NCBI GenBank assembly: GCA_000697055.1 | Contig: JNDT01002371.1 | Location: forward strand, 1-64,000 | Length of the DNA stretch: 64,000 nt | Direction: 5' to 3' | Source: Saksenaea vasiformis B4078 | Taxonomy: Eukaryota > Mucoromycota > Mucoromycetes > Mucorales > Saksenaeaceae | In this document: positions 31,930 to 45,569 of the stretch, one piece after another | Position numbering within the stretch: position 1 is the stretch's first letter | Layout of the letters: each line of letters opens with the position of its first letter | Notes under the pieces: model-generated | Told to the model about the DNA's origin: nothing | Database searches by the model: none | Seen by the model: only the letters and a program-made list of their open reading frames with translations | Position numbers and translations under genes: made by a program

Positions 31930-34097
31930 ATGGAATCTGACTCGGCACGCCGGTATCCACTACCGATCTCGGTTTCAGCAGAAACAGCTGCACAGTATAA
32001 GCAATTTCGAAATTCATCGAGTCTAGCCTCACCACTGGAAAGCATTCCTGAATCACATGATCTCTTGCGCATCCAAGCCGATCTGGAAAATTTACTACCA
32101 TCATCGGAAACACGACTACGCCAATTGCGCAGGGATTTGAATCATCTGGAGAAGAATGTTAGCATCAGTGATGGTGGTTAGTTTATACGAAAACTTGTTC
32201 GAACCACAGTTCAGACAAGATCATAGGCTCAGAATCGAAATCCGGTGGAAAGAATGTGAATATCATGTATGAAAAGCTAGGGCTCAAACCCGGCGATGTC
32301 AATGAAGCCAATTCATTACTAGGTAAAGAAGATGAAAGGCAAAAAGAAAAAAAATTAACAAGTGACACTATTTTATATTGTCTTTTACGATTAGGTGGGC
32401 CTACTGATACTCCTGCACCGCCTAGTAAAGTACAAGCGTAAGCGAAAAGGCTATATGTTATGGCATGTTTGATTGAAATCTTGGGGGGGCGTCTAGCGCA
32501 CTAGAAACGTTAAGGCGACGACATCGCCGTGAAGATCCAGACAAAGTATTTGATGAACGAGGTAGAGCAGCATGTTAGAATCAGCGATTTAGATTGCTAA
32601 TTTTCATTCATGGGAACCAGCGTCAATACGAAGCGAATCTTCACAATCAAAGTGGAAAAAAATGAATCACGCTCGGAACTCACGGAGCATGTCTCCTCCA
32701 TCCCACCAAGTGAAACCGACTAAAGTACGCTTTGACCATGGTTGTCATGGTGAATACATCGAATAACGTTATATTCGTAGGCAGTGTATATAAAAAAGAA
32801 GAAATCAGACTGTGGATCGAAATCAGTCAATTCCCATTCTTCGGGACGGGGGAATCAACAGCATTCAAATGGGAAGGTAGATGATGATACTGGGATTGTG
32901 CGAGTGAAGCCAAAGGACCAGGTGGCTGTCACTACGTTTTGGGCAGCTGTGGATCCTTGCTTCCGGCCATTGACAGAAGATGACCGCAGTTTCCTCCTAG
33001 AAAAGGTACATATTCAGCGTGGGGACGTCTTTGCGGTCATTCTGATGCGGACAGTCTAGAGTGATAATGTCAATCCTTTCTTGATACCGCCTTTGGGTCG
33101 ACACTACCTAGACGTATGGGCTGATGAAGACCGGCATTTACCAGCCCTAAGTAGACCTCATTCACCCGCAGGAGCATCGTCTACGACAAGCTCTAGACAA
33201 AGTTCGCATGATCATCTGGCGAACAGTGATGGTCAAGAACGGCTAAAATACCTCGAACCACATCATCTAACGGATGACCATCTGTTTGCAGAAGATCTCA
33301 GTTGCGGAAGTCTGACGGAAAGGCTGCTAAGCTGCCTAGTACGTGAGGAAATAGTGGATTTCTCCGAATTGACGGAAGGGGAGGACATGCCTGAAGTAAA
33401 GACGGAAGCAGAGCAATATGAAGGCAAAACCATTGCGGAAATGTCCTTTGAACCACCGGATGATATTGTTGAATTCGAAGAACGACTTAAGCGGGAGCTG
33501 CGCTATGCTGGCTTGCTTGGAGATGACGACGTAAGCAATGACCTCTTTTTAAGTGCATGGCAACTAAAGATAGTTAAAAGATTGATTGGAACGCGAGAGA
33601 GGACGATGAAATCTGTGCAGAGTTACGAAAAACAGCACGACAATTACGAGAACAGATGAAAGTCAATGAGTTTCGGAAGAAAAGGTTACTCGACGTGGTG
33701 GATCGCCAACTCCAGTACCAGGAATATCGCCACATGTTGGATATTCTGGATGCCCAAGTGGAACAGTGCTACATTAAACGCTTCGTAAGTGTAAAACTCT
33801 CGCCTTGCTAGGGCTACATCGACTCATCCTATCGGTATTTCATAGCGTAACCAGAAAGCGAAGAAACGAAAAACAACAGCAGGTCCGAAATCAACATTAT
33901 CAGAGAACGCAGTATCCGCAATGGTCAAGCGCAAAACATGGATTGATGCGCTTGGAGGAATATTTGAGGATAAAGACCTTAGTATGCCAACTACATCTAT
34001 TTACGAAGAACCACCACCCACTTCTTCATGTAACTTATTACCCACCACCAACACCAACATCACAACAACTGCTCTAGCACAGCAGAATTCTCCCTAA
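31930..34097 (+). CDS. NGG1: SAGA/ADA complex subunit ADA3 (NGG1)
   Basis: Adaptor linking the Gcn5 acetyltransferase module of SAGA and ADA to chromatin. Nine exons keep frame: 31930-32173, 32233-32322, 32395-32437, 32497-32561, 32621-32724, 32781-33005, 33060-33530, 33581-33784 and 33846-34097, about 565 residues. The N-terminal part has the conserved coiled stretch LLRIQADLENLLPSSETRLR. A Ser-rich linker follows, then FWAAVDPCFRPLTEDDRSFL. The ADA3 C-terminal region is clear: DDEICAELRKTARQLREQM and LLDVVDRQLQYQEYRHMLD. An ATG at 31891 in the same frame would add 13 residues; 31930 fits the family better. The last residues are low-complexity Thr/Pro/Asn. Nuclear location is expected. Confidence 0.88.
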
Positions 34098-34863
34098 TAT
34101 TTTTCCTTCTTGACATATTTCTTCCTTTATTTTAATGATGATGGTACCATCAGATCGGAAAGACTGTTCAGTGGCAACCAAACATCCACTCATTGGTGGG
34201 GGTTGCTTCATATTCGCCTTAAACGTTCATCATCTGGCCAATGCAGGAGCCTGCGCTCCGCTCATCTACTTCAGATTGAAAACTACATTTTGGGCTTACA
34301 TATGAAACATTCAAGCCACTTTAGCTTTGTCATCCTTAGCGAACGGATGTAGCTCGCCACATTGGATCTTTTGAAATGGTAAAAAAGAAACGGCGTTCAT
34401 CAAAAGCTTCTCAGATGTCTGTTCCTAGTGTCCTTCATAAATATAATTTTAGGTATATCCCTCACATGTGTGAATAAAGTTTTCTTCAACGAAACTAAAG
34501 ATGCATCACTCGTCTCTTTTTCACCAGCACAAAAGTTAAACTGAAAAAGCAAGACAATCGATCGCGGCCACCACATTTGAAGGAACCAAACAGCGTTGTG
34601 ACTGTGTCTTAAGTACACCACATCTTCATCGATGCACCGCATCAAGGTTCAGCTCAGAGCGAAGGGTTTTAGCGTATTCTTCTCCCAGTCTAATGCTTAC
34701 TTCCTCCTATTACTCGATTACTTCCCTCAAATGAACGTGACAACTTTCCAGCACGAACTGTTGTATCACCAAATCCTAAGTAGGTCCCTGAAGGCAACCA
34801 TTTACAATTTTTTTAGGAGATTTGAATGTCTTTTTATTATTGTAATCCAGGGGTGGTCTACAT
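34098..34863. other. Intergenic between ADA3 and RPS20 3' ends
   Basis: Convergent 3' flanks with no recognised gene. The 81-codon frame at 34632-34877 is not supported by any motif. Confidence 0.45.
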
Positions 34864-35406
34864 TTAAGCAATGGTGACCTCAACCTACATTAGCAAATAG
34901 CATTGTTAGCTTTTGTCAGACTTTCAATAACCTAATAAACATTACCTCGACACCGGGTTCGATGGAGATGGAGGTGATCTGCTTGACGATCTCGGAGGGA
35001 GAGTGCAAGTCGATCAAACGCTTGTGGATTCTCATCTCATAGCGGTCGAAGGTCTCGGAACCGTTACCGCAAGGGGACTTACGGGTGGTGATGCGGAGGA
35101 CCTTGGTGGGGAGACGGACGGGACCCTTCACCTTAAGCTGCTTGTCCTTGGCGCGTTGGATAAGATCAGCGCTGACTATAGGTAATCAATGAGTCCTTCG
35201 TGCTCCTCTTGTCATCCAGCCACGAAAACTTACCCTTTTCCAAGTTCTTGACGTTGCGGGAGGTCAAGGTGATACGGATACGGTGGATCTTGGCCTCAAC
35301 CTGTTCTTCGACACCGGGCTTCTGGGCAGACTTAGCCTGTCGCGTATGTTAAATATCTCATCCTGATTTCTGGGCTAGTCAATAAGGTACATACAGCGAG
35401 GGACAT
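34864..35406 (-). CDS. RPS20: 40S ribosomal protein S20 (uS10)
   Basis: Component of the small ribosomal subunit head. Four exons on the minus strand keep frame: 35395-35406 (MSLA only), 35234-35336, 34946-35175 and 34864-34884 (VEVTIA and stop), giving 121 residues. The core is unmistakable: [38 protein letters not shown] and [20 protein letters not shown]. The last exon is just 21 bases; without it the protein would end in an unnatural read-through. The start codon followed after four codons by an intron is a common layout for fungal ribosomal protein genes. Confidence 0.97.
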
Positions 35407-37351
35407 GTTTGATAATAAAAATCACGAAAGGGAAGGAAAAAAAAACTCGCAGCTCAGGACAAAAATTTTAGCTCAATGTGACGCGTTTTACAGGTGGGCT
35501 CTCTAACCGTGGCTTAACAACGGAATTTTTCGCCCTTGCGCTGCTGGATGTGTGTGCGCGCACACCCGTTATCCTTCTCTTTTTTTTCGCACAACGTGTG
35601 GAGACACCAGATCTCATAAGTTACACACAGACCGCAGGTTACCCTATGCCCTGCTTTTCTATCCAGAGCATTGGTTGTTCTTGATAACATGGGACGCGGT
35701 TTGTGGTACACACCACTGTGATAACCCCTAACTAAGAAAGGATTCGCCTTCGGACAACCAAGGCCGTCCATTATCATCCTTCTTTTTATCGCGTGACTAC
35801 GATGACCTACGGTGCACTGTTTTGAAGTGAATTGTATGGTACAAAAAGCTTGAAAAACGTACCCTTAACCTGGTGAAGCGTGGTATTAAAAATGGTGTCC
35901 AGTATAGAATTGACTGGGATGACTTTTCCGATATATGAATGACTTGTGAAGTATGAATGTTTAATAACGAACGTAATAAAATGATTAGAAAATTGGTGAG
36001 AATATAGAAATTCGCTTACCTTAAGTATCAAACCGTATTATCTATAGTGATATGTGCACGGAAGTGCACATGGACTACAGGAAGGCAGGCAACAAGCCAA
36101 TGTGCAGCCAATCAAAATCAGCAACGATCTTGTCAACTGAGTGTAGCTTTCTGAAGCCTTTAATTGCCATCCTGCAGTCCGGATCCATACCTAAAACAAA
36201 ATACTATGAAACAGCTTGTTGTATGATCATAAATAAATAAAAAAAGTACTTATCAGCAAATGTTGTCTCTGATTTCTCCATAACATATGTAGTTGCAAAG
36301 AAAAGTGAACTGAAAAGCATTTCTTGATTCGCCTGTGTATGATCTTTTCATAGATCCATCTGTGCACAAATAGTTATATGACTATGAAAGATGTTATCAG
36401 AGGTTTTTATATGTGATAGATATTTATCTTTGTGAAACGGGATGCTTACGGCAACAGTAAGGCCTCCACCCTTCGTCGTGGTTGCGCGTCTGTTGACGAT
36501 AAACAATACGTTCATTACACAGTTCTTACAAAAGGACACTTACCTCTGGAGAAACACTTGGGGAGAAGAAAGAAGGAAAAAAAGGTTTCCATCATTTTGT
36601 TGTCCCCAGAAAAAAGAAACTTGTTGGGACTGGTACCATAGAACAGTAACGTAATACAGTGAGAGCGTCCGCCAAAGACTACCATTGTCACTGATTAACT
36701 AAATGGCGTATACATTTAATTCGTCGCGTGTATACCAGGAAACTTATTCGGAATACGAAGCGATAATGCATTTAAGTGTGCCGCTTAAGGATGTCCAAGA
36801 ATAGCGCGTGAATTGGCTGTCCGAAGGAAGACCCCTAAGAAAACTGAACCGTAAAAAGAGAAGATCGGCGAGCCTTATTTCTGTACGAACATATGATAGT
36901 GAACGCCAAAAGATAACAACGACACGAAGAATAACATTTTATCGAGATCGGTCCTGCACACAATGGAGGTATCTGGTTATGGAAGCGCTGCTTGTCACTT
37001 TTTGTCATGCAGCACCTCTCGGGTTACCCGTCACAACGGTGACAAAACGCAGGGCATGGAGCCACAACTTACGCTGTTGTGTCCATAGCAAACACTGTTT
37101 GACAGTGCAGTGGCGTCACATAAGAACTGAACACAAAAAAATAAAGTACACTTCCATCTAAAAAGCATTTCTTGTTCCTTTTTCCTTTTTTCTCATTCTT
37201 CCTTCTTTTGTCACAAGGATTGTCTTAGGCAGGTCTTGTGATTTTGCATTGTCACGGGCAAACTCGACAAAAGGGGATTTTGCGCGCTCATTCCTGTTTA
37301 CTTTTTTTTTTTGCTCCTCCATTTTAGTTTTGTAATTTACTGTCGAGAACA
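35407..37351. other. Intergenic and accessory DNA, nothing firmly recognised
   Basis: It holds the RPS20 promoter at its left end and the transportin promoter at its right end. Between them are short frames, including 36808-37161 (117 codons, basic). Around 36780-36860 a piece reading RIARELAVRRKTPKK recalls a short HTH of a Tc1-type transposase, but it is too short to call. Confidence 0.35.
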
Positions 37352-40300
37352 ATGACTGAATGGCAGCCACAACCACAAGGTCTCCGAGAATTGATTCTTC
37401 TTTTGCAGGATGCTATCCGTCCAGACAATCGAGATCAACCACTAGTTCAACGGGTCAGAGCAAAAGAAAAGAGTCAACCATGAAGTTTGTTATTTGCTTA
37501 TCCTGTTCTGTCCTATAGAGACTAGCTTCATTCAATGAAATCCTCGATTATAATTCATATCTTGTGTATATTTTGGCAAAAATGCCGCAAGAGGATCCAT
37601 ATACTCGAGCCATTGCAGGTCTGACGCTGAAAAACAACATCCGCAGCTTTTTCGACACCGTACCAATTTCCGTCTTGGATTATGTCAAGGAGACTTGCAT
37701 AGAGGCACTGCGGTCTCCTGATCCAGACACCAACGTACGCAAGACAATCGGATCCGTCATTACTGCAATTGTGACACGTGGCCAGGTGCATAACTGGCCC
37801 CACATCCTAGAAGAACTACTACAACAGCTGGATAGTCCTAATCCCGCGGCTGTCGAGGTACAGGTCTTCTAAAATAGACGTAAAAATCAAAAAAAAAGAA
37901 CGGCAGATTCATCCTCACCACGCGAACTATTATTATAAAGATAGCATTTAATGCACTCGGCAAGATCTGCGAAGACGCCGCTTCCGATCTTGATCAAGAA
38001 ATAGACGGGGTTCGACCGCTAAACCATATTATTCCTAAACTCATCACCTTCTTCGATAATCCTAATCCATCCTTCCGTCAGCAAGCGATGGCTGCCACCA
38101 GCCAGTTTATTATACTCAAATCTCGCTCACTTTTATGTTGCACAGATCAGTATCTCCAGGCTCTCTTTTCGCGCGCTACAGACGAAAGCCCGGAAGTGCG
38201 TCAGCAGATATGTCGGTCCCTCGTCATGGTGCTTGAATTCATGCCCGACAAATTGGAACCCAATCTACAACCAGTGATTGAGTACATGATCTTCTCGGCC
38301 AACGATGCCAATGAGCAAGTTGCGTTGGAAGCATGCGATTTTTGGCCTCAATTTGCTGATATCAACGATCTACAAGAACGCTTAATCCCTTATTTAGACC
38401 GCATCGTACCCGTTCTGCTAAAAAGGATGGTGTACTCTGAAGATGACCTGATGCAACTCGGTGCGGATGACGATGACGCACATATTGCAGATAACGAACA
38501 GGATATCAAACCGAGATTCTATCGAGGCAAAAGTCAGCATCGTATGGATTCAGATGGGCAAGATGGTAATGAGGACACCATGACAGAAGAAGGTGGTGAT
38601 GAAAGTGAGCTTGAAGATGAAGAAGAAGAAGAGGACGATTTTGACGACGACGAATTTTATTCGGAATGGACTCTGCGGAAATGCAGTGCAGCAGCGCTTG
38701 ATGTCCTCTCTAGTACCTATGGAACAAAAGTAACGGAGATATTGTTACCATTGCTGAACCACAATCTCTTCAGCGAAGATTGGAAAGAACGTGAATGTGG
38801 CATTCTCGCACTGGGGGCTGCTGCCGAAGGAGGCATTGATGGTATCGCACCCTATTTACCGCAAATGATGCCATACCTCGTCAATAGCTTAAATGACCAA
38901 AAGGTGGTATAGTTGCTTTGCGACAGCGACCAGAGGACAACAAGCTAATTCTTTCTTTGTTTAGCCATTAATTCGATCCATCTCATGTTGGGCTATCGGC
39001 CGATTCTCCCCATGGGTTGTTGAGCAAGCATCCTCTCCAGAAGAACGCAGGTCGTTCTTTGAACCTGTACTTTATGGTCTACTTGGCAGAATCCTAGACA
39101 ATAACAAACGTGTACAAGAAGCTGCATGTTCAGCATTCGCGACACTTGAAGAAGAAGCAACTACTCATCTTATTCCGTACCTGGAACCTATTCTCAGGAA
39201 TCTTACAGCCACTTTCCAGACCTACCAACATAAAAATCTGTTGATCGCCTATGATGCCCTTGGAACGTTAGCAGAATCAGTAGATTCGGCATTAAACCAA
39301 CCGCAATATCTATCACTCATCATGCCGCCATTGATAACGAAATGGAACAGCTTGGCAGATCAGGACAAGGATCTATTCCCTTTGCTCGAGGCAAGCTTTT
39401 TCCTAGTACAACCTATTGATTTTCTCATGCTCAGTACAGTGCCTTTCTTCGGTAACAACAGCGCTAGGAACAGGATTTTTACCGTTTGCTGGTCCTGTAT
39501 TTGCCCGTTGTGTCAAGCTGATAGCAGCTACACTTCATCAGATTTTCCTTGCACATCAGCAACCTGAAGCCGTCGAGTCACCTGACGTCGAATTCATCGT
39601 CGTGGCTCTTGACTTATTGTCAGGCATGGTACAGGGTCTTGGCCCTGCTATTGATCCATTTGTTGCAAATTCCGATCCTTCGTTGATGTCATTGCTGCAA
39701 GTGTGCATTCATGTAAGTCCAGAAAACGACGGATAACAATCATCTATTAACCATTTTTTTTTCGTACAAGGACCCTGTCACTGATATACTTCAATCCACC
39801 TATGCCCTAATCGGAGACCTTGCTATCGCATGCTTCGATCGACTCATTCCCTCTTTACCCACTATTTTGCCAGAGTTAATACTACAGATTTCGTACGATG
39901 CTCAGAGTGGCTCTGTCTGCAATAATGCCGTCTGGGCCGGCGGTGAAATTGCCATAAGATGGAGACAAGCAATGGAGCCTTACGTACAACCAATGATGGA
40001 ACGATTATTACCCTTATTGATAGGCCCTGAAGCGCCGAATACTTTACAAGAGAATGTGGTTATAGCAATTGGACGTTTGGGCTTGGCTTGTCCGGCGGTT
40101 GTAGCGCCACATCTCCCTAAATTTGTGAGACCATGGCTGATCAAATCGAGGATTATACGTGAACATGACGAGAAAGACACAGCTTTCCGTGGCCTTTGTG
40201 AGATGATCAAGATAAACCCGCAGGCCGTTTCAAATGTAATACATACATGTCTCAGCACGTAGCTTTTTTAACAGAAATCTTCCTTTAGGATTTGGGAATT

Positions 40301-40529
40301 TTATTCGAGCTTATAGCGCTGTGGCAACGACCCTCACCAGAAGCTACTGAAGGCTTTAACAATGTAAGTGTTGTTGGGGTTGCGGCAGCAGTTGTCATGG
40401 TTTAACTGTAAATCCATTTAGGTGTTAATTGGTTATAAGACCATGTTGTCGCCTGAAGAATGGCAGCAGGCATGGCGATCATTATCACCAGATAATCAAC
40501 GAATTTTAACTGAACGATATCACGTTTAA
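37352..40529 (+). CDS. KAP104: Transportin/Kap104-type nuclear import receptor
   Basis: Karyopherin-beta that carries PY-NLS cargoes such as hnRNP proteins into the nucleus under RanGTP control. Eight exons keep frame: 37352-37453, 37519-37857, 37941-38903, 38965-39390, 39440-39712, 39771-40235, 40289-40363 and 40422-40529, giving 916 residues, close to the usual size. HEAT repeats run throughout. Conserved segments include [24 protein letters not shown], the acidic H8-type loop ([14 protein letters not shown]) followed by [53 protein letters not shown] and [12 protein letters not shown]. The intron 39391-39439 starts with GC (GAG/GCAAGC) rather than GT. That donor alone gives a continuous family-consistent frame ([15 protein letters not shown]). 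Confidence 0.95.
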
Positions 40530-41604
40530 ATAAATTAAAAAAAAACTGCAGGTTCTGTGATAGAATGATGAGGTTAACAGAACACTACAGCGGAGTGTTT
40601 TTCACTGTCTTTATAAGTTCCAGTACCTGCGCTTATAGTATCCCCACTTTGTTAAGATCAAACAACAGCTGATCACCAAAGGATAGTGAAAATGGACAGA
40701 TCTTCGAAACGCACTAGATACGTGTCAAGGGGAATGGAGTTATATAAATTTAGAAGTAGTACATGTAGATTGCTTTTAATTGACGTTTACTACTGTAAAG
40801 AACATGCCTGTAGTTGATTATTTAGCTGGTGCTGCACTCGTGGTGCCTGCAAGGCACGTTGACGTAATTGTAACTCCGAAGTGCACTTTTTGACTTGCAG
40901 TTGATTTCCCTGGCTGTCCTTGAGGACCATGCTGATCCATGTGCAGCACAAAAATAATAACGATTACCTAGACCATGATCGCAACAGTAAATGACACAAC
41001 GTCTGTAGCAGTAACAAGATAAGAAAGAAGAATGTGATTTTTCTGTTTGTACTACCACACATTTTTACTTCGTGCCACTTACTACGCGGTGCTGCATTAG
41101 CCAAGCTGAAAGCCAACAAGAACCCCCAAGGTAAAAATACACCTCAACACAATATAAAAACAAAACAGAAAAACACTGGTATATGAATCCTTGATTAGTA
41201 GGCCACCGTACTATAGCTGTCGATCTGCCAACCTCCTTTTTATTTTTTATTTTTCTTTTGTTGAAATAGGATGTGTGACGGATGTCGATCGCAGTACTTG
41301 ACTGAAATTGAAGAACTTCCGCTTCAGTCTAGGATGTAAAGGTGCCTCCCACTCTCTCACTATCCATTGGATATGAGCCACCTCCACTGTGGCTTCCTCT
41401 GTATGATCTTTTTTCTACGTAGGATAACCCTATCCTCCAACACATCGTGCGACCTTCGATTCCAGACGTTTTTCTACACTGCTAGGGCTTATTGACGAGT
41501 TTTTCTCTGTCACAGGGCGGCAGCCACGAGTAGGTTTACAGTCACACACGAGCACAACCTCTCCAGTTTCTCTTCCAAGTTAACGCGAAGTACGCGACGG
41601 CACA
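40530..41604. other. Intergenic between transportin and HIR1
   Basis: No gene recognised. A TATA-like word (gttatataaatt) lies near 40740. CT-rich stretches just before 41605 fit a promoter and 5' UTR for HIR1. Confidence 0.4.
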
Positions 41605-44600
41605 ATGATTATCTCTAAACCCGAATGGATCCATCACAGCGGTAAATCTTTGCCTTGAATGTCTTGGCCTTCTTTCATACTGATGTACTGCTATGTTCCT
41701 TTACTAATTATTAGGCGGCATTAAGGGCAAAAAACCCTGTATATACTCTCTCCATGTACATCCGGACGGAAAACGTTTGGCTACCGGTAGTCTAGGTACA
41801 GAAACGGGACATGTAATGACCTATTACTTAGTCGCTCACTTTAAATTTAGATACAACTGTCAAAATATGGAATATGGATCCCATTCTTGACGACGCAGCC
41901 GAACGAAATCCAAATACACACAAATTACTCTGCACGATGGCAATGCATAACGGTAAATTCACAACAACAAAGCTCATGATTGACTCAGCCATGTCGCATA
42001 AGGTGCTGTTCTCTGTGTACGGTGGTCAAACGATGGCCGATATTTAGCTTCAGGTTCGGACAACGACAACGTCATTATTATTTGGGAACTTGATCGGTAA
42101 GTCCCGTTTGAAAAATTGCCAGTTTTGCCTGTATCTTCTTTTTTTTTTAAAAAAAAAAAACAGTTATACCACCGGTGCTACCTCGAGCTTTGGAGACTAT
42201 GAAGTAAATCACGAAACCTGGAGACCAGTAAAATATCTTCGAGGCCACGAATCAGGTGCGATGACCTTTAAAGAAGAAAAGGATGCTGTTATTAAGCTGC
42301 ATTATTATTATTAGACGTTCAGGATCTTGCGTGGTCTAAAGATAGCCATTATTTGGCATCTTGCGGTGCCGATGGATTGGTGATTATTTGGAATGGGAAC
42401 ACATTTGGTAAAACGCCCAGGAACTGGATAACGGTTATGGGACTGATCATCATCACTATTCTAAAGACCAAGTCAAGAAGATCGATCAACATGCTGGATT
42501 TGTACAGGGAGTGACATGGGATCCCGTAGGAAAATACCTAGCAACACAGGTAAAAAGAAAAAAGTCTTGACTAGATGGATAGGTGGAGGTACTGAGGCAG
42601 AACTGCGTTTTGATAGTCAGATGATAAGATGGTCAAGATATGGCGTACCTCAGATTGGGGTCTCGAGAAAGATATCAAAGCCCCATTTGTCAATGCACCT
42701 GGCACAACCATGTTTCGTCGATTAAGGTCTGTGGATATATTAGGTATATCGAGGGACTGACTCATTCTTCAGCTGGTCACCTAACGCTTCGCATATTGCG
42801 GCAGCCAATGCTGTGAATGGAATACAATGCGTAGCAGCGATTATCCAAAGAGACGATTGGACTTCAGACGTATCCCTTATAGGCCACAAACTTCCTATTG
42901 AAGTGACGGTAAATGAAACTGATGTACAACAAGCGCACGACTAATTTCTTTTTTTTTCTTAATAGGCATTTAACCCAAAGCTGTTTTATATTTCAAAAGA
43001 TGGAAAGCTCGTGGATGAAGCAAGCCCTGATAACGATTCTTTAGCTACAATCTGCGCTCTAGGTGGCCAAGACAGCAAGATCTCCGTATGGGTAACGAAT
43101 TATTCCAGACCACTGTGTGTCGCAAGTGATGTCTTTGAGACCAATGTGTATGACATAGCATGGTAAGATTTTTTCTTTTTGGAAACAAGTAACATCCAAA
43201 AATGAACGTGTTTCTTCTCCTAGGAGTCCAGACGGGAAAAGTTTGTTCGCGTGTTCTCAGGACGGCACAGTTGCATGTCTGCAACTGGGTAAAGAACTGG
43301 CAAACGTTGCACCCAACGAACAAACGGTACATTGAGTGCGTATTGGAAACATGTTTTTTTATCATTTCCATAGCTTAAACAATTGTCAAAATACGGATAT
43401 GACCGACGAAACGCGATATTACCGGAAGCTCCATCCCAGCTGGATCTAGAGGAGGAGAACGCAATTATGGCAAAAACAGCATCATCCAAACGTATAGCAG
43501 ACTTAATGGGTACACATAATACGACCCCTGAACAACAACAAGAAGATGTCCCTCTGCAGTCTGCAACATCAGGCAATGGTATAAACGCCGGTCAATCAGG
43601 CACGGAAACCCTCCTATCAAAGCCTTCCGATGCAGATTTTACGTCGTCCTCAACTGCAGCAGTCTCTGTACCTTTTGAACAAACCGTTACAGTGATGAAA
43701 GACGGAAAAAGGCGAATACAACCTGTGCATGTCAGAAATAATGGACCATCAAGACCTCCCGTCAAACCTAGCACAGTGCGTAAGAGGGCGGAGGCAAAAA
43801 GGGGGAAAAAATTTGATATTTTGACTAACACGTTGTCTTTCGCTGCCTTGCTATTCAACGTAGAGTATCGCCTTGCCAAAACAGCAGAGTAGCCCAATTG
43901 CTACTTCAGCGTCACAGCCAACCTCGATGGAAGACGTCCAGTACAGTCAGCCCATGGCGAACTTGCCGGCGTCTGGCATTGGAGCACTTGTCACGGGCAA
44001 CAAACGCAAGGCAGATGAAATAGAGACTAGCACCAAAGACAGCGAGGCGTCAGCAGCAGCAGCAGCGCCACGACGCAAACCTGCATGGGTGGATGCAGGA
44101 TTAATATCACCAATGGTTGCACAAAGTCAAGTGAAGCTTGGTATACCCATGGTTAAGGCGACAATTTCGAAAAGGATAGCATTGGGAGATAGTAGTATTA
44201 TGATTGAGTGCCACAACACAACGGGGAAAGGTACCGCTAGTTGCATCTATGACGACGACGATCCTTATTTCTATCTTAGGAGACAATAATGACTATAGCA
44301 AAGTGATTGCAAGTTCCCAAGGTTCTCCGATCTGGTCTGATTACATCGCGAGTGCGATTGTATTGATTGCAGGAAATGATATTTTCACAGCCTTGGGATG
44401 TGAAGATGGAACCCTTCATGTTTACTCTCCAGCGGGAAGGAGGTAAGAGAGGATTTTGGTCTATTTCCGAGATAGATCGCGTAGCTGACAACGGCCTTTT
44501 TTTTTTTTTTTTTTTTTGGTCAAGGCTTATTCCACCCATCATACTTGAAAGCTCGCCCGTTTTTCTCCATAGTTCAGAACAATGGTTGCTTTGCCTTACC

Positions 44601-45569
44601 TCGACTGGTCTTGTATATACATGGTATGTTTCCCATTTTGTGGCTGTGAGTATACGGGATTTAATAAGATTGCGTTGCAGGGATATTCCTCACGAGCGCT
44701 GTTGTCTCGCTGCGATATCTGTTGCACCTATTCTCCGTGTTGCTCTTCTACCATCAAATGCCCCACAGATCGCACCAACCATACGCGATGTGCGCATTCA
44801 GAAAAATGGCATTCCACTAATGATCACAAGCTATCATCAAGCTTTCATGTATCATCTCAATATGAACATGTGGCTGCGTATCAGCGACCCATGGTATATT
44901 GTTTCGGAATTCTGGGATACTGTTAGCAATTCAGGGAGTCGGAAAGATAGCGCACATCCATTAGGATGGCTAGCAACGAACACAACACTACATGGCGGTG
45001 CAGATCCTGTCAGTAAAGCGATGCTTGACTTGGCAGCTGTCGACAAGGATACAACAGGCGTGGTCACAATAAGTCATATCGAGGTAACAGTACAGAAATA
45101 CGTAGGTGAGACAGCTAACAGCCAGTATAGATCCAATTAGCAGTAGCAGCACTGCTTGAATCACCAGAAGAATACAAAAACTGGCTTATTTTTTATGCAA
45201 GACAACTGGCAAAGGAAAATGCGCAAGACAAAGCAGACGAACTGTGTCGATGGCTAGTGGGGCCACCTTACATGTAAGTGATAGCGTAGAAGATACCCCT
45301 TTGATGACAAAGAAATTACTTTCAGATCCCTGGACAATGGAGGGTGGCAAGCGGATATTTTGGTACGTTCTGCTTACAACAATGGTCCCTGTCGGGTGCT
45401 AAAACATGTATACTTAGGGAACATTATCAAAACGAGAATTGCTGCAGCAAATTCTACCCATCTTAGGTAAACTTTAACGCATCAGTTCATAATATACTAA
45501 TTAAGAATATGATCAGGTCAAAATCGACGATTTCAGAGAACAGTCGCAGCTTTCAAACATTGCATCTAA
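41605..45569 (+). CDS. HIR1: Histone chaperone HIR1/HIRA, one apparent frame lesion
   Basis: HIRA-type subunit of the replication-independent H3-H4 deposition complex. Nineteen exons: 41605-41641, 41715-41795, 41851-41952, 42003-42096, 42164-42255, 42312-42549, 42617-42726, 42773-42908, 42966-43162, 43224-43326, 43374-43775, 43864-44230, 44280-44442, 44525-44623, 44681-45083, 45131-45273, 45326-45362, 45418-45466 and 45517-45569. The N-terminal seven-blade WD40 propeller shows [50 protein letters not shown] and [18 protein letters not shown]. The C-terminal HIRA domain shows [20 protein letters not shown] and LLQQILPIL. Exon 6 (42312-42549) is one base short. Frame passes from GNTFGKTP to QELDNGYG near 42408-42420, at an A4 run, while every other junction agrees. 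It is either a recent loss or a sequence error. Confidence 0.92.

Noticed and set aside
36808..37161. 117-codon basic reading frame upstream of transportin
   Set aside because: No domain, no splice support and composition unlike the neighbouring genes; at best a transposon scrap.
40822..41058. 78-codon minus-strand frame upstream of HIR1
   Set aside because: Cys/Tyr-rich without domain or conservation cues and no promoter or splice context.
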